From Pseudoalteromonas aliena SW19 (GTDB lineage Bacteria > Pseudomonadota > Gammaproteobacteria > Enterobacterales > Alteromonadaceae), in the NCBI RefSeq assembly GCF_014905615.1, contig NZ_AQGU01000027.1:1-64000 (forward strand): DNA of 64,000 nucleotides, written 5' to 3'. A program made the position numbers and the translations under genes. The notes under the pieces were generated by a model. That model was given only the letters and a program-made list of their open reading frames with translations. It did no database searches and was not told the origin of the DNA. Of the stretch, positions 39,993 to 48,710 are shown piece by piece. Numbering within the stretch: position 1 is the stretch's first letter; each line of letters starts with the position of its first letter.

Positions 39993-41546
39993 ATGGTCTC
40001 TCAAGAGCTCGATTATTTTCGCGCTATTATTCAAGCAAACATGGAGCCTTTGGCTAAAGTTACTGAGGTTAGCAAAATGTCTGAACTCAGTAAAAAGCTA
40101 GGTAACCATGTTTGGTTAAAGCGTGAAGACCAACAGCCCGTGTATTCATTTAAATTACGCGGGGCGTATAACAAATTAAATAAATTACCTAAAGGTTCGG
40201 TGGTTATTACCGCTTCTGCGGGTAATCATGCTCAAGGGGTTGCATTAAGTGCATCTCACTTAGGGCATCAAGCCACCATTGTAATGCCAGTAACAACGCC
40301 TGAAATAAAAGTAAGCGCCGTACGCGCACTTGGCGGTGAAGTTGTATTACATGGGCATCATTTTGATGCAGCAAAAGCATACGCGCTTGAACTTACAGAG
40401 CAACGTAACGGTATATTTGTCCCACCATTTGATGATCCAGACGTCATTGTTGGTCAAGGCACTGTTGCGCGCGAGTTAATGCAGCAATTAAACGAGCTTG
40501 ATGCTGTGTTTATTCCTGTTGGCGGTGGTGGCTTACTTGCTGGTATGGCGGTTTATATTAAATCGCTGCGTCCAGATATAAAAGTAATTGGCGTAGAAGC
40601 CGACGAAAGTGCGTGTTTACAAGCTGCACTTAAAGCGGGTAAGCCAGTAGAGCTTGATCGCGTTGGCAGTTTTGCCGATGGCGTAGCGGTTAAAATTATT
40701 GGCACTGAAACATTTCGTTTAGCGCAAAAGTTTTGCGATGAGGTTGTTACAGTAACTAGCGACGAAATATGTGCAGCCATGCAGGATATTTTTGTATCTA
40801 CCCGTGCAATTGCAGAGCCTTCAGGTGCACTTGCAACGGCAGGGCTTAAAAAGTGGAGCCAACAATCGGGGTTAAAAGGGTTACATTTAGCGGCTGTTTT
40901 ATCGGGTGCTAATTTAAACTTTGATCGCCTGCGTTATGTGGCAGAGCGTACTGCGCTGGGTGAAAAAAATGAAGCGTTATTAGCCGTTACAATCAAAGAA
41001 GAAAAAGGCAGTTTTAAACAGTTTTGTGCTTCTTTAGGTGGCCGTGCTATTACTGAGTTTAACTACCGTTATGCAGGACCTGGTGAAGCACAAATATTTG
41101 TCGGTATTGCCCTGCGTCAAGGTGAGCAAGAGCTTAATGAGTTAAAGCAAGACTTAACAAATAACGATTATCAATTTTGCGATCTGTCGGATAACGAACT
41201 CGCTAAATTACATGTACGTTATATGGTCGGCGGAAAAGCACCTGAGCAATTGCATGAACGCTTACTTCGCTTTGAATTTCCTGAGTATCCTGGGGCGCTT
41301 GCACGCTTTTTAGATACCTTAGGCAGTAATTGGAATATTACTTTATTTCATTATCGTAATCATGGTGGGTCGATGGGGAATGTGCTAGCAGGTTTTGCTA
41401 TTGAGCCAAGTCAATATGAGGTGTTTAACGAGCATTTAAATCGCTTAGGTTATAGCGTACAAGATGAAACGCAAAACCCGTGTTTTAGCCAATTTTTAAC
41501 ATCAAAACCGCAAGCAGAAAAAGCTGAAAAACTCGCCTCAGTATAA
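39993..41546 (+). CDS. ilvA: Threonine deaminase (biosynthetic)
   Basis: PLP enzyme of 517 residues that turns threonine into 2-oxobutyrate, committing it to isoleucine. PLP-Lys sits in VYSFKLRGAYNKL near residue 55. SAGNHAQGVALSA and VGGGGLLAGMAVYIK bind the cofactor phosphate. Two C-terminal ACT-like regulatory domains (about 330-500; ALLAVTIKEEKGSFKQFC and LLRFEFPEYPGALARFL) mark the isoleucine-inhibited anabolic form, not the catabolic TdcB. It is the last gene of the attenuated ilvGMDA operon. Confidence 0.97.
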   Translation: MVSQELDYFRAIIQANMEPLAKVTEVSKMSELSKKLGNHVWLKREDQQPVYSFKLRGAYNKLNKLPKGSVVITASAGNHAQGVALSASHLGHQATIVMPVTTPEIKVSAVRALGGEVVLHGHHFDAAKAYALELTEQRNGIFVPPFDDPDVIVGQGTVARELMQQLNELDAVFIPVGGGGLLAGMAVYIKSLRPDIKVIGVEADESACLQAALKAGKPVELDRVGSFADGVAVKIIGTETFRLAQKFCDEVVTVTSDEICAAMQDIFVSTRAIAEPSGALATAGLKKWSQQSGLKGLHLAAVLSGANLNFDRLRYVAERTALGEKNEALLAVTIKEEKGSFKQFCASLGGRAITEFNYRYAGPGEAQIFVGIALRQGEQELNELKQDLTNNDYQFCDLSDNELAKLHVRYMVGGKAPEQLHERLLRFEFPEYPGALARFLDTLGSNWNITLFHYRNHGGSMGNVLAGFAIEPSQYEVFNEHLNRLGYSVQDETQNPCFSQFLTSKPQAEKAEKLASV

Positions 41547-41555
41547 TCCTTCTTT

Positions 41556-41588
41556 AAAGGCAGGCACCTAACTAGGGTGCTTGCTTTA
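41556..41588 (+). terminator. Probable terminator of the ilv operon
   Basis: AAAGGCAGGCACC and GGTGCTTGCTTT form a stem with one mismatch around TAACTAG. The T-run is short and built into the stem. Confidence 0.65.
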
Positions 41589-41642
41589 TCACAAGTTTTA
41601 CATATAGTTACAGGTAATCGCCATACTTTTGAGGATACCTAG

Positions 41643-42677
41643 TTGCTATTTAAGGGATTAATTATTGGATTGTGCTTTTTTTGTAGCCATATAGTGGCGC
41701 AAGAATCAGTCACATTACAGCTAAAATGGACGCATCAATTTCAGTTTGCTGGTTATTATATGGCAAAACAAAAAGGCTTTTATGACGAAGTTGGCCTTGA
41801 TGTAATTATTAAACCCGCTAATCCGATGATGCCCGATACCTTCGAACCTGTTGCCAATAATAAAGCACAGTTTGGTGTCGGTCATTCAGGTATTTTACAA
41901 CAACGTATTAATGGTCAACCCCTTGTTGCTATGGCTGCCATGCTGCAGTTTTCACCTTACTGTTGGATGGTTAAAGATACTTCCGATATTTTCCATCCAC
42001 GTAACTTTGCTAATAAACGCATTACTGGCGTAAGCCGTAAGGATGCTACCGAATTAATGGTTATGCTAAAGCGCAGCGGGGTAGATACTGATAGGCTTAA
42101 GGTTTATGAGGGGGAAAATCCAAATCAAGCATGGATTGAAAACAAGCTAGATGCGATGCAAGTATACGTCACTACTGAGCCTTATTATATGACCCAGCAA
42201 GGTATTGCGCATCGCCTTATTTGTCCGCAGCGATATGGTATGGATGTGTACGCTGATATTTTATTTACCAGCGAATATATGCTTAAAAAACACCCGCAAA
42301 CCGTCGAGAAATTTTATCAGGCCAGTTTAAAAGGCTGGCGTTATGCGATGATGAACATGGATGAAGCAATTAATATTACGCAACAAGTATATGCGCCAAG
42401 TAAAAGTTTTCATCAGCTCGCTTTTGAGGCTGAAGTATTAAAAAATTACATAATGCCTCCTACAACCAACTTAGGGCATATGTCTATAGCAAAATGGCGT
42501 TTAATCGCGGATTTATATAGCATACAGCAAAGTAAATTTGATGAAGTTAAAGCAAGTTTTATATATAAATATCAAGAACCCGAAGCAATGCAATTATCTT
42601 GGATGCTCATAGCCGCTATTCTGGTGAGTATCATTTCGATACCTTTGTATATACGGCTGATTTTTAGCAAAAAATAA
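41643..42677 (+). CDS. Membrane-anchored NMT1/THI5-like substrate-binding protein
   Basis: Protein of 344 residues starting at TTG (41643), chosen because GAGGAT lies six bases upstream and gives a good signal peptide cut after VAQ. The body is the NMT1/THI5 (SsuA-like) periplasmic binding fold: VTLQLKWTHQFQFAGYYMAKQKGFYDEVGLDV at the N-terminus is diagnostic. A membrane helix (about 316-338; LSWMLIAAILVSIISIPLYI) and a short basic tail RLIFSKK end the protein. No permease or ATPase gene is nearby. The layout looks like the sensor half of a receptor (kinase or GGDEF protein) lacking an output domain. Confidence 0.85.
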   Translation: MLFKGLIIGLCFFCSHIVAQESVTLQLKWTHQFQFAGYYMAKQKGFYDEVGLDVIIKPANPMMPDTFEPVANNKAQFGVGHSGILQQRINGQPLVAMAAMLQFSPYCWMVKDTSDIFHPRNFANKRITGVSRKDATELMVMLKRSGVDTDRLKVYEGENPNQAWIENKLDAMQVYVTTEPYYMTQQGIAHRLICPQRYGMDVYADILFTSEYMLKKHPQTVEKFYQASLKGWRYAMMNMDEAINITQQVYAPSKSFHQLAFEAEVLKNYIMPPTTNLGHMSIAKWRLIADLYSIQQSKFDEVKASFIYKYQEPEAMQLSWMLIAAILVSIISIPLYIRLIFSKK

Positions 42678-42740
42678 CCGCTTAATGAGAATCTACTGAA
42701 CTGCTATAATCGACTGTCTTTTTTTTTACTTTAAGTTGTT

Positions 42741-43916
42741 ATGACTTTAGCTGAGCAATTCTTTGCCCTTGATTCACTTTTACTACGCAATCGCCAGTAT
42801 TGGCAGTGTACTGCATTTGATTTTAACGCGATCCCGTGGCCAAAACTACAAGAGGTACTTAATGGGCTAAGTGACGATCAAGTTACTGCACTTGATAACG
42901 ATCAAAGTCAGTTATATCAATTTTTTAGTCAATACATAAATGACCTTGGTGAACTTGCTAATTTGTGTGAACTACCAGGCGCGGAGTTAAACCGAACTGA
43001 TTATCCATTTTGGATAAGTAACGGTATTAAAGGTCGTAAGTTTGATCAGTTACAAGATTTTGTATCGGCACTGCCTAATACTAAACAGCCAGTTTTAGAG
43101 TGGTGTGCTGGTAAAGGGCATTTAGGGCGAATGCTTGCTTTTAATGGCGCAAGTGATGTGCACAGTATTGAGCTGCAACAAAGCTTATGTGAGCAAGGGC
43201 AAAAAAGTGCACAGCAACAAGGCTTAGCAATGCACTTTAGCCAAGCAGATGTGCTAAAAGATGACATCACTCAATTTTTTAATGCTGATATGCATGCTGT
43301 AGCGCTGCACGCATGCGGTGGCTTGCACCAAACATTTATGCGCCAAGCAAGTTTAGCTAAAGTACAAAAAATTAGCTTTTCACCTTGTTGTTATCACCTA
43401 TTTACGGCTAATGAATACCTTGCTATGAGTGAGGTTGCAAAGCAAAGTACGCTTAAGCTAACGCATCGTGATTTAAAGCTCGCATTGCAAGAAACCGTTA
43501 CAGCGCCTTCTCGTCTGGAAAAAGTGCGTAAAACAGAATTAGAATGGCGACTCGGTTTTGACGCACTAAGAAAGTCGATTACGAATGAATCACACTACGT
43601 AAGCGTGCCTTCGGTTAATAAAGCAATATTCTCAGATTCGTTCAAATCATTCTGCGCATGGGCTGCTGAAAAAAAAGATATAACGTTACCTCAATCTACT
43701 GATTATAATCAGTTTTTAGAAGTGGGGCAGGCGCGAAAAAAAATAACTGACCGAATTGAACTGGTTCGACATGTGTTCCGAAGAGCAATTGAGGTTTGGC
43801 TTGTGCTCGATCGTGCTTTATATTTGCAGCAGCAAGGTTATCAGGTGAGTGTTAATATTTTTTGCGAGAAGCAGTTAACGCCTCGTAATATTTTAATTCT
43901 TGCCAGTATCCATTAA
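42741..43916 (+). CDS. SAM-dependent methyltransferase (Methyltransf_32-like)
   Basis: Protein of 391 residues. The SAM-binding motif I is LEWCAGKGHLGRMLAFNG near residue 120, with the acidic end of the next strand in VHSIELQ. ALHACGGLH and FSPCCYHLF are later landmarks seen in this methyltransferase group. The substrate is not known; the SPCC motif is shared with some RNA/tRNA-related enzymes, but this is not proof. The N-terminal 110 residues and the C-terminal 150 residues are helical and less conserved. It precedes can by 30 bases and may be read with it. Confidence 0.75.
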   Translation: MTLAEQFFALDSLLLRNRQYWQCTAFDFNAIPWPKLQEVLNGLSDDQVTALDNDQSQLYQFFSQYINDLGELANLCELPGAELNRTDYPFWISNGIKGRKFDQLQDFVSALPNTKQPVLEWCAGKGHLGRMLAFNGASDVHSIELQQSLCEQGQKSAQQQGLAMHFSQADVLKDDITQFFNADMHAVALHACGGLHQTFMRQASLAKVQKISFSPCCYHLFTANEYLAMSEVAKQSTLKLTHRDLKLALQETVTAPSRLEKVRKTELEWRLGFDALRKSITNESHYVSVPSVNKAIFSDSFKSFCAWAAEKKDITLPQSTDYNQFLEVGQARKKITDRIELVRHVFRRAIEVWLVLDRALYLQQQGYQVSVNIFCEKQLTPRNILILASIH

Positions 43917-43946
43917 ATTTCCGTCCTCGACTTAATAAGAGATGTA

Positions 43947-44609
43947 ATGAGAAAGTTAAAAAATTTATTCGAAAATAATAAACGCTGGGCTGCTCGTACA
44001 AGCGAAGCCGACCCTGACTTTTTTAAAATTTTATCAATGCAACAAAATCCTGAATATTTATGGATTGGTTGTTCTGACTCTCGTGTACCTGCTAATCAAA
44101 TAGTTGATTTACTACCAGGCGAATTATTTGTACATCGTAACGTTGCTAACGTGGTTGTACACACTGACCATAACTGTTTGTCGGTTATGCAGTACGCTGT
44201 GGAAGTATTAAAAGTAAAACACATTATGGTTGTGGGGCATTACGGTTGTGGTGGCGTACAAGCCGTTTTAAGCAATGCAAAATTTGGCTTTATTGACAAC
44301 TGGCTGCGCCATGTAGGTGATGTAAAAGAAAAGCACCTTGAGCAACTTAACGCAATGCCAGAAAGCGAGCGCTTAAGCCGTCTTATTGAGTTAAACGTAA
44401 TCGAACAAGTACGTAATGTATGTCGTACTAACATTGTGCAAGACGCGTGGGAGCGCGGGCAAGAGCTCAGTGTTCATGGTTGGGTTTATGGTTTAGAAAA
44501 TGGGCACCTTCATGATTTGGAGTCGGTTGTAACGTGCGCCAGCGAGGAAACACAAAGTTATAAAAGAGCAGTACAGCACGTGCTTAAAAAAGTAGGTGAG
44601 AGTAAATAA
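43947..44609 (+). CDS. can: Beta-class carbonic anhydrase
   Basis: Protein of 220 residues, the same length as E. coli Can. It interconverts CO2 and bicarbonate in the cytoplasm, feeding carboxylation reactions. The zinc ligands are visible: Cys in WIGCSDSRVPANQI (with catalytic Asp-Arg pair), and His and Cys in VGHYGCGGVQAVL. LFVHRNVANVV is also conserved. The neighbouring methyltransferase and TIP30-like genes are on the same strand. Confidence 0.96.
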   Translation: MRKLKNLFENNKRWAARTSEADPDFFKILSMQQNPEYLWIGCSDSRVPANQIVDLLPGELFVHRNVANVVVHTDHNCLSVMQYAVEVLKVKHIMVVGHYGCGGVQAVLSNAKFGFIDNWLRHVGDVKEKHLEQLNAMPESERLSRLIELNVIEQVRNVCRTNIVQDAWERGQELSVHGWVYGLENGHLHDLESVVTCASEETQSYKRAVQHVLKKVGESK

Positions 44610-44613
44610 AACT

Positions 44614-45258
44614 ATGACTAAGACGGCGATATTAATAGGTGCTACAGGTTTGGTCGGTAATGAGTTGCTACATAAGCTACTTAATAGCGATCGTTATATC
44701 AAAGTGGTTACGTTAAGTCGTCGGGCTTTGCCTATTACACACGCAAAGTTAGTTAATCACGTTATTGATTTTGAAAAATTAACTCAATACGTTGAGCTTT
44801 TTAAAGGTGACGTATTGTTCTCGTGTTTAGGCACAACACGTAAGCAAGCAGGCTCAACCCAAGCTCAGCGCAGAGTTGATGTTGATTATCAGTTTATAGC
44901 CGCGCAACTGGCGGCAAGTAATGGCATCTCACATTACTGTTTAGTGTCATCAAGTGGTGCTAATGCACACAGTAATAGCCCTTATTTAAAAATGAAGGGT
45001 GAGCTTGAACAGCATATTAAAGCACTCGCTTTTGACAAAATAAGTATTTTTCAACCGTCGTTGCTATTAGGTGATCGTGAGCAGTTTAGAGTGGCAGAAA
45101 GAATAGGCAGTGTTATTTTCCCTGTTATTACACGACTCCCGTTTTTAAAACGCTATAAACCAATAACGGGTAAGCAAGTGGCGCAAAAAATACTGAGTGT
45201 GAGTTTAGCGCAGCAGGTTAAGTTATCTTACTATGTACTTGATGAGCTACTTGAATAA
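44614..45258 (+). CDS. NAD(P)-binding TIP30/HTATIP2-like oxidoreductase
   Basis: Protein of 214 residues from the ATG at 44614; a GTG at 44596 overlapping can is an alternative. The N-terminus AILIGATGLVGNELLHKLL is an atypical SDR (Rossmann) nucleotide motif. DVLFSCLGTTRKQAGSTQAQRRVDVDY and HYCLVSSSGANAHSNSPYLKMKGELE are typical of the HTATIP2/TIP30 group; the last contains the Ser and the YxxxK pair. The substrate is unknown. It ends before a bidirectional terminator shared with ubiK. Confidence 0.83.
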   Translation: MTKTAILIGATGLVGNELLHKLLNSDRYIKVVTLSRRALPITHAKLVNHVIDFEKLTQYVELFKGDVLFSCLGTTRKQAGSTQAQRRVDVDYQFIAAQLAASNGISHYCLVSSSGANAHSNSPYLKMKGELEQHIKALAFDKISIFQPSLLLGDREQFRVAERIGSVIFPVITRLPFLKRYKPITGKQVAQKILSVSLAQQVKLSYYVLDELLE

Positions 45259-45270
45259 ACTTAGTAAAGC

Positions 45271-45301
45271 GCAAAAAGGCAGCCTAAGCTGCCTTTTTTG
45301 C
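45271..45301. terminator. Bidirectional terminator between the TIP30-like gene and ubiK
   Basis: GCAAAAAGGCAGC and GCTGCCTTTTTTGC form a long stem around CTAA. A-rich on one side and T-rich on the other, so it can end both converging transcripts. Confidence 0.9.
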
Positions 45302-45313
45302 ACAACAAATTAA

Positions 45314-45577
45314 TTATTCAGCGTCAGTCTCAGTGCTAAGTTGTTGCTCAAGTAATGCTACTTTAGCTTCGAGTTCAGTTAGCTTTTCGCGAGTACGAAT
45401 AAGTACTTGGCTTTGCACATCAAATTCTTCACGGCTCACAAAGTCCATCTCAGCAAGCTTGTTTTGTAAAACTTGCTTTGTTTTACCTTCGAGTGTTTCT
45501 GCTAGGTTTTTTACACCTTGTGGCATATTGCTAGTGATTTGTTTAGCAATTTCTTCAAGTTTTGCTGGATTGATCAT
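45314..45577 (-). CDS. ubiK: Ubiquinone biosynthesis accessory factor UbiK
   Basis: Small protein of 87 residues (YqiC/BMFP family). It starts MINPAKLEEIAKQI, then an amphipathic helix (NMPQGVKNLAETLEGKTKQVLQNKLAEM) and a C-terminal coiled coil (TREKLTELEAKVALLEQQL). UbiK works with UbiJ to organise aerobic ubiquinone synthesis and associates with membranes. It is divergent from rep across a gap that holds a 22-bp perfect palindrome. Confidence 0.93.
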   Translation of the reverse strand: MINPAKLEEIAKQITSNMPQGVKNLAETLEGKTKQVLQNKLAEMDFVSREEFDVQSQVLIRTREKLTELEAKVALLEQQLSTETDAE

Positions 45578-45648
45578 ATTTTCCCCTTCGCTGCTGCCTA
45601 AAATGATAATAATACCTTATACCTACACTATTTAACACATGATCATCT

Positions 45649-45670
45649 TTGCCTTAATTAATTAAGGCAA
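45649..45670. promoter_or_regulatory. Perfect 22-bp palindrome between ubiK and rep
   Basis: TTGCCTTAATT followed directly by its exact reverse complement AATTAAGGCAA. It lies midway in the 155-bp gap between two divergent start codons, with no T-run, so it looks like an operator more than a terminator. The binding protein is not known. Confidence 0.5.
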
Positions 45671-45732
45671 TTGCTATGCTCGCAGTAATGGTTACGTTAA
45701 AATTGCGCGTCTTTTAAATTTCTTTGGTCGTT

Positions 45733-47751
45733 ATGAAACTCAATCCTAAACAAGATGAAGCCGTAAAATATATTAGTGGTCCATGCTTAGTACTCGCGGG
45801 CGCGGGCTCTGGTAAAACCCGTGTTATTACTAATAAAATTGCTTATTTGGTGAAAAAATGTGAGTACAAAGCGCGAAATATAGCGGCGGTTACTTTTACC
45901 AATAAAGCAGCCAAAGAAATGCGTGAGCGAGTGCTGCAAACGCTTGGTAAGCAAGATGCTAAAGGGTTATGGGTATCAACGTTTCATACGCTAGGTTTAG
46001 AAATAATAAAAAAAGAGCTAAGTACACTGGGGTTCAAGCCTGGCTTTTCGTTATTTGATGACCAAGATACCAATCAATTACTGGGTGATTTAACCGAAGA
46101 TGAGCTAAAAAAAGACAAAGATTTACTCAAACTACTTAAAATGGAAATTGGTAGTTGGAAAAATGAATTAGTGCTGCCCGAGCAAGCAATACGCGAAGCA
46201 CGTGATGCGCAAAAAGCCTTGTTTGCACAGCTTTATGCACGCTATCAAAATCAGCTACGTGCTTATAACGCACTGGATTTTGATGATTTAATTATGATCC
46301 CTACTTTGCTACTTACTAATAACGCCACTTCTCGTGAGCGCTGGCAACAACGGTTTAAGTATTTGCTGGTGGATGAGTATCAAGATACTAATACTAGCCA
46401 ATACCAACTTGTTAAATTGTTAGTAGGCGAGCGTGCCCGTTTTACCGTGGTAGGTGATGACGACCAATCAATTTACTCATGGCGTGGTGCACGTCCGCAA
46501 AACTTAGTGTTATTAGGTAAAGACTATCCAGGGCTTAGGCTTATAAAGCTTGAGCAAAACTACCGAAGTGCAGGGCGAATACTAAAAGCGGCTAACATTT
46601 TAATTGCCAATAACCCTCATGACATCGAGAAAAAACTATTCAGTGAACTAGGTTACGGTGAGCCAATTAAGGTAATTAGCTGTCGTGATGAAGAACATGA
46701 ATCTGAGCGTGTAGTTGCTGAAATAATTTCGCATAAGTTTATGAAGCGCACCAGCTATAAAGATTATGCGATTTTGTATCGTGGTAATCATCAAGCGCGT
46801 GGCTTTGAAAAATCGTTAATGAGTAACCGTATCCCTTATAAAATTAGTGGTGGGATGTCGTTTTTCGCTCGTTCAGAAATTAAAGATATTATGGCGTACT
46901 TACGCCTGTTAGTTAATCAAGATGATGACAATGCTTTTTTACGTATCGTAAATACTCCGCGCCGTGAAATAGGCACGGTCACACTTGAAAAGCTTGGCAC
47001 ATTAGCTAACGAAAAACATGCGAGCTTGTTTGCTACTTGCTTTGATAACGATTTAGGCTACAGATTAAAAGGACGTGGCTTTAATGCGCTTGCCGGATTT
47101 GCGCGCTGGGTTGTTGAGCTATCTGATAACGCAGTACGCAGTGACACGCTTGAAGCAGTTAAAGACTTAGTGCGTAATATTAACTACGAGGCGTATTTGT
47201 ACGAGTCATCACCGAGTGCAAAAGCCGCTGAAATGCGCATGAAAAATGTATCCGAACTGTATCGCTGGATAACCGATATGTTGACCGGTGATGCCGATAA
47301 CGAGCCAATGACATTGGCTGAAGTTGTGAGTAAGTTAACTCTTCGCGATATGCTTGAGCGTAACGAAGAAGAAGACGAAGCTGATGCGGTGCATTTATCA
47401 ACACTGCATGCATCAAAAGGCTTAGAGTACCCGTATGTATTTATGGTGGGTATGGAAGAAGGTTTACTTCCTCATCAGGTAAGTATTGATGAAGACAACG
47501 TAGATGAGGAACGCCGATTAGCTTACGTTGGTATTACACGTGCCCAGCAAGAGTTAACACTTACTTATGCAAAAATACGACGTCAATTTGGTGAAACTTC
47601 ACAAACCGAATTAAGCCGGTTCGTACAAGAATTACCGCAAGACGATCTTGCGTTTGAAAATAAAAAGGCACCTAATACGCAAGCAGAACGTATGGAAAAA
47701 GGCCAAGCAAGAGTGGCTAATTTACGGGCTATGTTTAAAAAGCCGGAATAG
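45733..47751 (+). CDS. rep: ATP-dependent DNA helicase Rep
   Basis: UvrD-superfamily 3'-5' helicase of 672 residues; E. coli Rep has 673. The start is the ATG at 45733, giving [17 protein letters not shown] as in the family (an in-frame TTG is nine bases upstream). Walker A is LAGAGSGKT, Walker B is LLVDEYQDT, then [22 protein letters not shown] and the late motif [22 protein letters not shown]. Rep helps replication forks pass protein barriers. Rep is preferred over UvrD on length and on the N-terminal sequence. Confidence 0.95.
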   Translation: MKLNPKQDEAVKYISGPCLVLAGAGSGKTRVITNKIAYLVKKCEYKARNIAAVTFTNKAAKEMRERVLQTLGKQDAKGLWVSTFHTLGLEIIKKELSTLGFKPGFSLFDDQDTNQLLGDLTEDELKKDKDLLKLLKMEIGSWKNELVLPEQAIREARDAQKALFAQLYARYQNQLRAYNALDFDDLIMIPTLLLTNNATSRERWQQRFKYLLVDEYQDTNTSQYQLVKLLVGERARFTVVGDDDQSIYSWRGARPQNLVLLGKDYPGLRLIKLEQNYRSAGRILKAANILIANNPHDIEKKLFSELGYGEPIKVISCRDEEHESERVVAEIISHKFMKRTSYKDYAILYRGNHQARGFEKSLMSNRIPYKISGGMSFFARSEIKDIMAYLRLLVNQDDDNAFLRIVNTPRREIGTVTLEKLGTLANEKHASLFATCFDNDLGYRLKGRGFNALAGFARWVVELSDNAVRSDTLEAVKDLVRNINYEAYLYESSPSAKAAEMRMKNVSELYRWITDMLTGDADNEPMTLAEVVSKLTLRDMLERNEEEDEADAVHLSTLHASKGLEYPYVFMVGMEEGLLPHQVSIDEDNVDEERRLAYVGITRAQQELTLTYAKIRRQFGETSQTELSRFVQELPQDDLAFENKKAPNTQAERMEKGQARVANLRAMFKKPE

Positions 47752-47874
47752 ACTTTTAAGGTGAAGTGATTAAATACGATCGTATCCATGACCATCTTTA
47801 GTCTATTTTTATAAAGCGAAAGTTGGTTTCGGATACGTTATAAACTGTATTTTTGAGCGCTTTAAAATTAAATG

Positions 47875-47917
47875 CTGCTCAATCAGCTTTGCATTACTGA
47901 CTAACTGAGCAGTTTTT
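47875..47917 (+). terminator. Terminator after rep
   Basis: CTGCTCA at 47875-47881 pairs with TGAGCAG at 47906-47912, with inner TCAG/CTGA pairing, followed by TTTTT. It lies about 120 bp after the rep stop; the sequence between shows nothing else. Confidence 0.65.
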
Positions 47918-47930
47918 AGATACTTTGGTT

Positions 47931-48244
47931 ATACCAATCCGCAATAATACTTAACCTGAGCTCTGGTTAAGAGATTTACTAACGTATTGAATTATGGTGA
48001 TATTTAAATTTATCTTCTCTAGCCAGAGATTTTTGGTGAAAACAAGGCGAATTTACGCGTCAATAGCAGGCCTATTGCAAGTAAATTCAACGCAGTTAGC
48101 GCTGAAAATAGCTGCTCGAGATAGATTTATTATCCAGAGTTCAGGTTATTTAACTTGAGCTCTGATTAAATAAAAAACTTTTGCCTTGTTATCGACACGG
48201 TTTTCTTACCTCAAAATAGATCACTAAATTAAGCGAATTGGTAT
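47931..48244. repeat. Family B element interrupted by a family A element (nested insertion)
   Basis: The outer ends are ATACCAATCCGC and GCGAATTGGTAT. The left flank CCGCAATAATACTTAA and the right part GCCTTGTTATCGACACGG and CTTACCTCAAAATAGATCAC match the family B copy at 22438. A family A element interrupts it at 47954-48146. Some of the family B middle is missing or diverged. Its right end touches the mutT stop codon. Confidence 0.8.
47954..48146. repeat. Family A miniature inverted-repeat element, 193-bp copy
   Basis: Ends ACCTGAGCTCTGG and CCAGAGTTCAGGT. Flanks TACTTA (47948-47953) and TATTTA (48147-48152) agree at 5 of 6 bases. The right half (TTCAACGCAGTTAGCGCTG and AATAGCTGCTCGAGATAG) is shared with 8327 and 51829. 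Compared with the 148-bp copy it has about 45 extra bases in the middle. Confidence 0.85.
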
Positions 48245-48642
48245 TATGCGTACCGAGAGATTATCTTTTCGATTATGTCGGCATTAGCCTCAGGAAAATC
48301 ATAATTTCCTAATTCACTAATTGCTACCCACTCGCTAGGTTGTCCTTCTGCACCATGCGCTTCACCGCTAAAGTTACTTACTACGTGTACATCTAACTTA
48401 ACGCATTTATCGCCGTAGTCATGTTCAATAACCATAAGTTGGCTAGAGCTGTGAATAGTTAACCCTACTTCTTCAATAAGTTCGCGCTTAAGTGCTGCAA
48501 AAACACTTTCGCCTGCCTCAACCTTACCACCTGGAAATTCCCATAACCCGCCCTGATGTTGTTCATCTGCGCGTTTACAAATGAAGATCGCATTGTTTTT
48601 TTTAATCACACCAACAGCAACATGCACAATTTCTATAGTCAT
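48244..48642 (-). CDS. mutT: 8-oxo-dGTP diphosphatase MutT
   Basis: Nudix hydrolase of 132 residues that removes oxidised guanine nucleotides from the pool. The full Nudix box is GGKVEAGESVFAALKRELIE followed by EVGL, with all metal-binding Glu residues. The flanking IFICKRADEQHQGGLWEFPG matches E. coli MutT. It lies downstream of secA, as in E. coli, but a terminator stands between them. Its stop codon TAA is provided at the edge of a family B element. Confidence 0.95.
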   Translation of the reverse strand: MTIEIVHVAVGVIKKNNAIFICKRADEQHQGGLWEFPGGKVEAGESVFAALKRELIEEVGLTIHSSSQLMVIEHDYGDKCVKLDVHVVSNFSGEAHGAEGQPSEWVAISELGNYDFPEANADIIEKIISRYA

Positions 48643-48656
48643 AACTCTGAAACTCC

Positions 48657-48688
48657 ATAAAAAAAACGACGCTAACGTCGTTTTTTTA
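48657..48688 (-). terminator. Terminator between secA and mutT
   Basis: AAAAAACGACG and CGTCGTTTTTT form an 11-bp perfect stem around CTAA with T/A runs on both sides. It lies 22 bases after the secA stop and just before the mutT start codon, so it would limit read-through from secA into mutT. Confidence 0.85.
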
Positions 48689-48710
48689 TTAACTACTTAT
48701 ACAGTATTGG

